Source: JAFGPS01 sp964570855
GTDB taxonomy: Bacteria; Planctomycetota; Phycisphaerae; Sedimentisphaerales; Anaerobacaceae
Direction: 5' to 3'
Assembly: GCA_964570855.1 (NCBI GenBank)
Contig: CAZMZR010000096.1
Span: forward strand, 1 to 11,881
DNA: 11,881 nt
Shown here piece by piece: positions 7,098 through 11,881 of the stretch; position 1 is the stretch's first letter; each line of letters starts with the position of its first letter. Below the pieces are notes generated by a model, which did not search any database, had not been told where the DNA came from, and saw only the letters and a program-made list of their open reading frames with translations. Both the position numbers and the translations under genes were made by a program.

Positions 7098-8417
7098 TTA
7101 GGCTTTGACGATCTTGTTTCTGCCTTTTTTTACGGATGCAGTAGCGTTGCGAGTGTCAATGACGAGATTGGAATGTTTTACAATCCAGGCGTAATCGTAG
7201 TCACTGTGATTTGTCGATATCACAACCGCATCGTATTGTTTCAACATGGCGGCCGAAAGCGGTTTACTTTTCATCTGTAAGTTGTATTTTCTCTGCTTAT
7301 GTGTCGCCGGGATGTGCGGGTCGTTGTAATCTACTTTTGCACCTTTGGCACGCAGCAGTTCAATCAGTTCAAGTGACGGCGATTCCCGAACGTCGTCGAT
7401 GTCGGGCTTGTATGCAAGACCAAGAATAAGAACCTTTGAGCCGTTAAGACTTTTCCTGCGGTCATTGAGTGCGTCCATTGTTCGAGCTATGACATAATGC
7501 GGCATGTCGGTATTAATTTCTCCGGCCAGTTCGATAAAGCGCGTCGGCATGTCGTACTGGCGTGCCTTCCATGTCAGGTAAAAAGGATCGATCGGGATAC
7601 AGTGCCCGCCAAGACCGGGGCCGGGATAGAAAGGACTGAAACCGAACGGCTTCGTAGCGGCGGCACGAATGACCTCCCAGACATCGATTCCCATACGGTC
7701 GAAGACCATCTTCAGTTCATTGACCATTGCAATGTTGATACAGCGATAAACGTTTTCAAGGATTTTTGTCGCCTCGGCCGCCTCGACGGAGGAAACCGGA
7801 ATGACAGTCTCTATCGCCAGTTCATATACCATTTGTGCTATTTCACGACACTTGCTTGTCAAGCCGCCGATAACTTTGGGAATGGAGCGTGTGGTGAAAT
7901 GCTTATTGCCGGGGTCCTCGCGTTCGGGAGAATAAGCCAGGTAAAAATCTTTGCCGGCTTTCAAACCGCTTGTTTCCAGAATCGGCACCATCAGCTCCCT
8001 TGTTGTTCCCGGGTAGGTGGTACTTTCGAGCGTTACGAGCTGGTTCGGCCGGAGGTACTTTGCGATAGTCCGGCAGGATTCTATTATATACCTCATATCG
8101 GGTTCGCGGTTTTCGGTCAAAGGCGTAGGTACACAAATGAGCAGGGCATCGATGTTTTTCATGCGTGACATATTGTTTGTGGCTGTAAACTTCCCCGCCG
8201 CAACAATATTTTTAACTTCGGAGTCGGGTACGTTCTTGATTATGCTTTTGCCTGCATTAAGAACTTTTACCTTTCGTTCGTCGATGTCGAAGCCGACAAC
8301 TTTGACTCCGGCGTTTGCAAATTCACGAGCGAGCGGCAGGCCGACGTATCCGAGACCGAGAATTCCGATCCGGACTGTTTTATTTTCGATTTTTTTCTTC
8401 CAGTCTTTCATTGGCAT
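7098..8417 (-). CDS. UDP-N-acetyl-hexosamine 6-dehydrogenase (WbpA/WecC/TviB-type nucleotide-sugar dehydrogenase)
   Basis: This cytoplasmic NAD-dependent enzyme oxidises the C6 hydroxyl of a UDP-N-acetyl sugar twice to the uronic acid, a precursor of O-antigen, capsule or other surface glycans. Visible features are the Rossmann motif GLGYVG (21-26) with acidic D44 after the second strand, ESTTYPGTT (131-139), and the central-helix signature NVYRCINIAMVNE (222-234). The active-site motif GGHCIPIDP (270-278) has catalytic C273, and the C-terminal domain has GLAYKPDIDDVRESPS (333-348). At 439 residues it is a normal full length. The PGPGLGGHCIPIDPFYL form favours the WbpA-like UDP-GlcNAc branch over glucose, but UDP-ManNAc cannot be excluded. 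No strong Shine-Dalgarno precedes the ATG at 8417; an ATG two codons in (8411) is an alternative. The gene has its own promoter and a structured leader. No glycosyltransferase or epimerase lies nearby, so it stands alone. Confidence 0.9.
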   Translation of the reverse strand: MPMKDWKKKIENKTVRIGILGLGYVGLPLAREFANAGVKVVGFDIDERKVKVLNAGKSIIKNVPDSEVKNIVAAGKFTATNNMSRMKNIDALLICVPTPLTENREPDMRYIIESCRTIAKYLRPNQLVTLESTTYPGTTRELMVPILETSGLKAGKDFYLAYSPEREDPGNKHFTTRSIPKVIGGLTSKCREIAQMVYELAIETVIPVSSVEAAEATKILENVYRCINIAMVNELKMVFDRMGIDVWEVIRAAATKPFGFSPFYPGPGLGGHCIPIDPFYLTWKARQYDMPTRFIELAGEINTDMPHYVIARTMDALNDRRKSLNGSKVLILGLAYKPDIDDVRESPSLELIELLRAKGAKVDYNDPHIPATHKQRKYNLQMKSKPLSAAMLKQYDAVVISTNHSDYDYAWIVKHSNLVIDTRNATASVKKGRNKIVKA

Positions 8418-8437
8418 ATCACAGTTGAACGGGAACC

Positions 8438-8467
8438 TTAAATATTGACTTCAATTAAAAACTTCAT
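8438..8467 (-). CDS. Possible 9-residue leader ORF (MKFLIEVNI) before the dehydrogenase gene
   Basis: An ATG at 8467 opens a nine-codon frame ending in TAA at 8440-8438, 20 bases before the dehydrogenase start. It begins one base past the 3' arm of the leader hairpin. The only ribosome-site-like bases (GGTG) lie inside that stem. Without conservation this remains a weak call. Confidence 0.15.
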   Translation of the reverse strand: MKFLIEVNI

Positions 8468-8468
8468 G

Positions 8469-8493
8469 GACACCAAAAAATTTTGCTGGTGTC
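8469..8493 (-). promoter_or_regulatory. Hairpin in the dehydrogenase leader
   Basis: A perfect 7-bp inverted repeat, GACACCA and TGGTGTC, is separated by 11 bases that include AAAATTTT. It lies between the proposed start site (about 8504) and the gene. It could be a leader RNA structure or operator, or a terminator for the upstream AsmA-like gene. No T-run follows directly on the minus strand, which speaks against a classical terminator. Confidence 0.4.
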
Positions 8494-8510
8494 TAATTAT
8501 CGCGGCAAAT

Positions 8511-8538
8511 AGTATATAAAATTCAGGACGGATAGCAA
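8511..8538 (-). promoter_or_regulatory. Probable sigma-70-type promoter of the dehydrogenase gene
   Basis: On the minus strand TTGCTA (8538-8533) and TATACT (8516-8511) are 16 bases apart, matching consensus at 4 of 6 and 5 of 6. The start would be near 8504 with a leader of about 87 bases. The -10 context (TTATATACT) is the same as in the efflux promoter at 6607. Confidence 0.5.
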
Positions 8539-8556
8539 GAACATTCAATGCTCTTT

Positions 8557-9408
8557 CTACTCTTCTTTTTCTTTCGGTTTTATTATGCCTTTTAAACCAT
8601 CTGTAATACCCTTGCCGGCGTCTTCCACGGCTCCTGTTGCCTTTTTGCCGATGTCCGTTCCGGTATCCAGTATCTTCGAGCCTGTGTCCAACATAACACC
8701 CGGTAACACACGGACGTTTTTGAGTTCGGATACGAGAGAGCCTAACATCTCGGTTGGCAATATGTCGGCGCCCTGTTTTGCAATCCCTCCTGCTATGGCC
8801 AGCAGGATGGTGCGTGTTAGAGCAACGGCGTCGAGGTCATTGTCGTTTCCAAGATCGGTTAATTTGATAGTGTCGAGTTTCAGTGGAATTGTATCCACTT
8901 TGCCGGGCACGGGCAGTAATTTTACATTTACCTCTGTATTGGTGATTTCAAGACTGTTTATGTGCAGTTTCTTTCCGGTTGGTTCCGACGGTTCATCGTC
9001 TTTTTTCGGGAGCTCTTTGATTATATCCTGCAGATTGTTGCCGGAGATGCCTCTTTGCTCGAGGACTACTTTAACTCCGTCCAGTTTTATATCTTTGATC
9101 TTGACGGTGTCGCTCAGGAGAGATCTTGTATTAACCGTGATTTCGGCCCGGCTTAATTCGAGAAGTTTTTCATGTTTGTAACCGGGAGGATTGTTTATCA
9201 TGAGGTTCTCTAAGCCGAGTCTGCCGCGCAGGATGGAAAGATCGACCTTGTTTACACTTACTCCCACATTCAGGGCTTTTGTCCCCGCCGATTCGATAGC
9301 CGCTTTCAGCACGCTGTCAGCAAAAAGGCCGACGGCTATCAGTGCTACAACAATTATGGCTAAAATTGCTGCAAGACAATACTGCAGGATTCTTAACGGC
9401 TTTTTCAT
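8557..9408 (-). CDS. AsmA-like envelope protein
   Basis: This 283-residue protein has one N-terminal membrane anchor (about 8-30) and a periplasmic part. The segment VDLSILRGRLGLENLMINNPPGY (55-77) followed by LLELSRAEITVNTRSLLSDTVKIKDIKLDGVKVVLEQ (82-118) is the AsmA N-terminal pattern. An acidic, proline-containing linker (133-146, KKDDEPSEP) separates it from a second beta-rich part. The tail (243-283) is rich in Gly, Asp and Lys (DTGTDIGKKATGAVEDAGKG). AsmA-like proteins in diderms are linked to outer-membrane assembly and lipid transport, but this one is short and its role is not known. I chose the ATG at 9408 because GGAG (9421-9418) sits nine bases before it; the ATG at 9429 would add seven residues but has no ribosome site. 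The preceding DUF481 gene ends 113 bp upstream. Confidence 0.75.
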   Translation of the reverse strand: MKKPLRILQYCLAAILAIIVVALIAVGLFADSVLKAAIESAGTKALNVGVSVNKVDLSILRGRLGLENLMINNPPGYKHEKLLELSRAEITVNTRSLLSDTVKIKDIKLDGVKVVLEQRGISGNNLQDIIKELPKKDDEPSEPTGKKLHINSLEITNTEVNVKLLPVPGKVDTIPLKLDTIKLTDLGNDNDLDAVALTRTILLAIAGGIAKQGADILPTEMLGSLVSELKNVRVLPGVMLDTGSKILDTGTDIGKKATGAVEDAGKGITDGLKGIIKPKEKEE

Positions 9409-9474
9409 CTTTAAAATCTCCAAAATCATGTTCTATAAACAACTACCATTAAGCAACCAGTAACCGAGCCGGCA

Positions 9475-9490
9475 AAATGATATATCATTT
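9475..9490. promoter_or_regulatory. 16-bp perfect palindrome upstream of the AsmA-like gene
   Basis: AAATGATATATCATTT is perfectly self-complementary and lies in the 113-bp spacer between the DUF481 stop (9522) and the AsmA-like start (9408). Its form suits a dimeric regulator site. No convincing -35/-10 pair is seen around it, so binding is only suggested. Confidence 0.35.
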
Positions 9491-9521
9491 ATAAAAATCG
9501 TGTTTGCTAACTCTTTCGCTC

Positions 9522-10541
9522 TTAGAAACTGTATCCGAAGCCCAGAAAGTACTTTACATCGGTTTTGTGAGAGCCGGTGGCCGGTGTGGCATCGTAATCG
9601 AGGATTGCTTTGAGATTCAAGAACATCGCTGTATTAAGAGCGGCGCGAAGTTCAGCGGTCGTTGTAAGATAGTAATCCGAAAATTTTCCAAGGGCCGGAT
9701 AGTATGTCAGTTCATGTATGAATGAAAGATTCTTCCGGAGCTTCTTGTCGAAGTTGTATCCGAGCTGGGCCGATATTTCACTGTTGCTGTCGGTCTGGTT
9801 ATCGTATTTTTCATAAAGAGACGCCAGACCAAGCTCGGTTGAAAAGTTCATGTCTGCCGATTCTATCCATTGATAACCGGCACCGAGGCCAACTGTGACA
9901 CGTCGATCCAGTTCGGCGACGGCATCCTTTTCATATCGACCGTCCATATAACCATACATCTTCTTCGTGAAGAAATAGTCATATTTAGCTCTGGCCCGCC
10001 ACCAGTCTTCTATAGTCTCATCGTTGCCGGTAGTTTGATCTTCCTGCTTTGACTTTGCATAGTCCGCACTCAAGGTGGTCCGATCTTTTTCTGTCCGTTT
10101 TTTAATGTTGGCACTACCGGTAATGTTCTCGGTTTTTGTGTTGCCGTGTGTGGAGGTAATTCCTGCAGACAGACTTCCCGTCCACTTTGGGATCGGAGGA
10201 TTTATCGAGACAATATCGTCAACGGCGAATTCCTGGGCCTTGATCGATTCGCTGCCTTCTATGGAAAAACGTCCTGCTTTGGAGCTTGATAATTTTTGCT
10301 CGAAACCCGTGCCGTCTTTTAGATTGACCGCGATCGGTTCGTCGCTGCTGAGGGTCTGGATATCCGATAGTTCCGCTGTCACTTCACCGGCAACATCTGA
10401 TTTCATGACTAATTTACCGTCAACGAGGCGAACAATTTTACCGGTCAGACGGTCTCCGTTCTTGAAATGGACTTCGTCTGCGTAACTTAGCTGAGCTAAA
10501 AGCATCAGAGTCACAAATAAAATCGATATTCGAGAGCGCAT
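9522..10541 (-). CDS. DUF481-family outer-membrane beta-barrel protein with N-terminal tandem beta modules
   Basis: This 339-residue protein has a cleavable signal peptide (1-21, cut after SYA). Residues 22-66 (VHFKNGDRLTGKIVRLVDGKLVMKS... then ELSDIQTL) and 69-116 (AVNLKDGTGFEQKLSSS... then AVDDIVSINPP) look like two tandem small beta-barrel, SH3-like modules of similar pattern. From about 118 to the end alternating strands form a DUF481 barrel, as in E. coli YdiY-type proteins, ending in YSF with a terminal aromatic residue typical of outer-membrane proteins. The function of DUF481 proteins is not firmly known; some are described as salt-induced. The start has a strong AAAGGAG site (10554-10548) six bases before the ATG. 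It follows mscS by 86 bp, and an osmotic link is conceivable. Confidence 0.85.
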   Translation of the reverse strand: MRSRISILFVTLMLLAQLSYADEVHFKNGDRLTGKIVRLVDGKLVMKSDVAGEVTAELSDIQTLSSDEPIAVNLKDGTGFEQKLSSSKAGRFSIEGSESIKAQEFAVDDIVSINPPIPKWTGSLSAGITSTHGNTKTENITGSANIKKRTEKDRTTLSADYAKSKQEDQTTGNDETIEDWWRARAKYDYFFTKKMYGYMDGRYEKDAVAELDRRVTVGLGAGYQWIESADMNFSTELGLASLYEKYDNQTDSNSEISAQLGYNFDKKLRKNLSFIHELTYYPALGKFSDYYLTTTAELRAALNTAMFLNLKAILDYDATPATGSHKTDVKYFLGFGYSF

Positions 10542-10585
10542 TGTAAACTCCTTTCAATTTAATCCGTGAAAATATTCGGTATTAC

Positions 10586-10613
10586 ATATGCCGTATAACA
10601 GATAACGGCATAT
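10586..10613. promoter_or_regulatory. Inverted repeat between mscS and the DUF481 gene
   Basis: ATATGCCGT and ACGGCATAT form a perfect 9-bp stem with a 10-base loop, beginning 15 bases after the mscS stop (10628). On the minus strand no T-run follows, so it is not a classical terminator for mscS. It could stabilise or process the mscS-DUF481 message, or be an operator for the DUF481 gene 45 bp further on. The plus-strand side is more T-rich but no plus-strand gene is present. Confidence 0.5.
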
Positions 10614-10627
10614 TTTGTTATTTTCCT

Positions 10628-11440
10628 TTATGCAACTTCACTTTTCATGTGTACATCATGCTGCGGGTAAGGTATTGTAATGTCGTTTTTATCAAGGGCA
10701 AGCTTAATTCCTTCGATTAAATCGAAACGAACAGACCAGTAGTCGGTGGCGTTGACCCAGGGGCGTACGACGAAGTTTATACTGCTGTCGGCAAGCTCTG
10801 AAACCGCTATCGTATATGCAGGATCTTTTAGAATTCTCTTGTCACCGGCAAGAACTCCATCGATAACTTCCCGTGTCTTCTTCAAATTGTCATCATAAGA
10901 AACGCCTATAACCAAATCAATACGCCTGGTGCCGTTGACCGTAAAATTCATGATATTGCCGCCGGTGACCTGGCCGTTGGGTATAATGACCCTTACATTG
11001 TCAGGCGAATTTAGAACCGTATTGAAAATCTGAATTTCTTTGACGGTCCCCATCTTGCCGGCTAATTCCACAAAGTCACCGACCTTAAAAGGCTTGAAAA
11101 TAATCAGCATAATTCCTGCTGCGAAATTGGATAAAGAGCCCTGTAGGGCAAATCCGATCGCTAAACCGGCAGCACCAATAACAACGACAAAATTGCCCAC
11201 GGGCACTCCCAATTTTTGTAGCGCGGCAATGACAACAAACACCAGCAGTGTGATTTGGCACAGATGTTGGACAAAGCTGGTCAGTGTGGATTCTACTTTC
11301 GCTTTCGTCATCGCTTTGGCGACCAGATTCGAAATTACTTTTGCCAGCCATCGTCCAACGACGAGGATTATGATGGCGCCTAAAACTTGTAGCCAGTAAG
11401 TTGCCAGGTACTCATAAATTTTGGTTAAAAAAGCGTCCAT
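10628..11440 (-). CDS. mscS: Small-conductance mechanosensitive channel (MscS family)
   Basis: This 270-residue inner-membrane channel opens under membrane tension and releases solutes on hypo-osmotic shock; it acts as a homo-heptamer. TM1 is about 16-38, TM2 about 58-77, and the pore helix TM3 about 83-116. Its GAAGLAIGFALQGSLSNFAAG core (89-109) matches the MscS signature closely. The cytoplasmic beta domain follows with IIPNGQVTGGNIMNFT (152-167), then the C-terminal alpha/beta part. Length is close to E. coli MscS (286). By alignment from memory, pore ring L105 corresponds to L93 here and L109 to F97, so one gate ring would be phenylalanine. The start has AAGGAG (11454-11449) eight bases before the ATG. 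A promoter, palindrome and tiny leader ORF lie upstream. Confidence 0.93.
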   Translation of the reverse strand: MDAFLTKIYEYLATYWLQVLGAIIILVVGRWLAKVISNLVAKAMTKAKVESTLTSFVQHLCQITLLVFVVIAALQKLGVPVGNFVVVIGAAGLAIGFALQGSLSNFAAGIMLIIFKPFKVGDFVELAGKMGTVKEIQIFNTVLNSPDNVRVIIPNGQVTGGNIMNFTVNGTRRIDLVIGVSYDDNLKKTREVIDGVLAGDKRILKDPAYTIAVSELADSSINFVVRPWVNATDYWSVRFDLIEGIKLALDKNDITIPYPQHDVHMKSEVA

Positions 11441-11475
11441 GATATTTTCTCCTTAATTTTTTCTAATAAATCTGT

Positions 11476-11499
11476 TCAGTTACGATAGGATTCCTCCAT
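11476..11499 (-). CDS. Possible 7-residue leader peptide (MEESYRN) upstream of mscS
   Basis: An ATG at 11499 with AGGAG (11510-11506) six bases before it opens a seven-codon frame that ends in TGA 35 bases before the mscS start. The ribosome site is as good as that of mscS. The palindrome at 11509-11528 overlaps its first bases, so a hairpin could affect access. There are no repeated codons of the attenuator type. The call needs conservation to be believed. Confidence 0.25.
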   Translation of the reverse strand: MEESYRN

Positions 11500-11508
11500 A
11501 GATATCTC

Positions 11509-11528
11509 CTAAATAAATTTTTATTTAG
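11509..11528. promoter_or_regulatory. 20-bp AT-rich palindrome in the mscS leader
   Basis: CTAAATAAATTTTTATTTAG has 9-bp perfect arms around two bases. It falls at about +3 to +22 of the proposed mscS transcript, a usual place for a repressor operator or a 5' RNA hairpin. Its minus-strand 3' arm touches the leader-ORF ribosome site. Confidence 0.4.
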
Positions 11529-11537
11529 TGGTTAATA

Positions 11538-11567
11538 ATTATATATCTTCTATTCTGCCATATACAA
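11538..11567 (-). promoter_or_regulatory. Possible sigma-70-type promoter of mscS
   Basis: On the minus strand a perfect TATAAT (11543-11538) lies 18 bases after TTGTAT (11567-11562), a weak -35 at 3 of 6. The start would be near 11531 with a leader of about 90 bases. Confidence 0.45.
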
Positions 11568-11831
11568 GTATTTCTTAAATGGAGTTGCACGGAAATCATG
11601 TAATAGTAAGATAGGTAATTATGGTATATATTAAACTGCGAGAGGTTTGAAAAATAAGGTGTTCTTTATGTCTTTTTAGGAACAATAGACCGAGCCGGAA
11701 CCGACATTATCAAACAAAGGATTTTAATGGCGTCGTTTTCGGATAATTGTTGCAGGTATGTATGTTTGGTTGAAATTAATGAAACGGACAAGATAAAAAC
11801 AGAATAGAGCAGATATTACGGCAATAAAAAA
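11568..11831. other. Intergenic region between the tRNA 3' end and the mscS promoter
   Basis: No solid gene is seen. The only candidate is a plus-strand frame of 26 codons at 11727-11807 (MASFSDNCCRYVCLVEINE...) preceded by AAAGGA about six bases before its ATG; it has three cysteines but no recognisable family. The side next to the tRNA carries a T6 run on the minus strand (11831-11826) that can end the tRNA transcript. Confidence 0.4.
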
Positions 11832-11881
11832 TGGGCAGGGGCGGATTTGAACCGCCGACACACGGATTTTCAGTCCGTTGC
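11832..11881 (-). tRNA. tRNA-Phe (anticodon GAA), 3' two-thirds, cut by window edge
   Basis: The minus strand shows a full anticodon arm (ACGGA, loop CTGAAAA, TCCGT) with anticodon GAA at 11871-11869 and U33 before it. After it come a five-base variable region, a T arm (GGCGG, loop TTCAAAT, CCGCC), the 3' acceptor strand CCTGCCC and discriminator A73 at 11832. A73 fits phenylalanine. CCA is not encoded: T6 follows directly. The 5' acceptor strand and D arm lie beyond the right edge. Confidence 0.92.

Noticed and set aside
7497..8168. Plus-strand open frame of 223 codons
   Set aside because: It is antisense to the well-conserved dehydrogenase, and its translation has no recognisable motif.
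8585..9181. Plus-strand open frame of 198 codons, Ser/Pro/Val rich
   Set aside because: It is antisense to the AsmA-like gene; its composition is the mirror of that gene's codons.

Overview
The window is a stretch of bacterial chromosome from a diderm (Gram-negative) organism. Evidence is an outer-membrane efflux lipoprotein, a membrane-fusion protein, an outer-membrane beta-barrel protein and an AsmA-like protein. The gene style, low-to-moderate GC and a tRNA gene with no encoded CCA would fit a Planctomycetota/PVC-type bacterium, but that placement is a guess.

Layout, left to right. Positions 1-1185 (+) hold a DUF362-family protein whose true start lies beyond the left edge. It converges on a minus-strand cluster. 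Read in its own direction, that cluster is an outer-membrane efflux lipoprotein (6557-4809), a membrane-fusion protein with an 11-residue C-terminal repeat (4764-2908) and a MacB-type permease (2682-1381). A good promoter lies just upstream of the first of these. The fusion-protein repeat contains a 100-N assembly gap. No ABC ATPase is visible anywhere in the cluster. A 540-bp AT-rich spacer follows, then a UDP-N-acetyl-hexosamine 6-dehydrogenase (8417-7098) with its own promoter and a structured leader. Beyond it are an AsmA-like protein (9408-8557), a DUF481 beta-barrel protein (10541-9522) and an MscS channel (11440-10628), all on the minus strand. The right edge cuts through a minus-strand tRNA-Phe(GAA) gene.

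Taken together this is an envelope-themed region: export across both membranes, nucleotide-sugar oxidation for a surface polysaccharide, an AsmA-like envelope protein, an outer-membrane barrel and osmotic pressure release. I see no defence system, CRISPR array, transposase or phage gene.

The points most worth a second look are: the efflux cluster without an ATPase; the collapsed 33-bp repeat, whose two gap edges carry the same 17 bases and whose last unit is cut by a stop codon; and the similar leaders of mscS and the dehydrogenase, each laid out as promoter, inverted repeat, tiny ORF, gene. None of these amounts to a clear new system from sequence alone.
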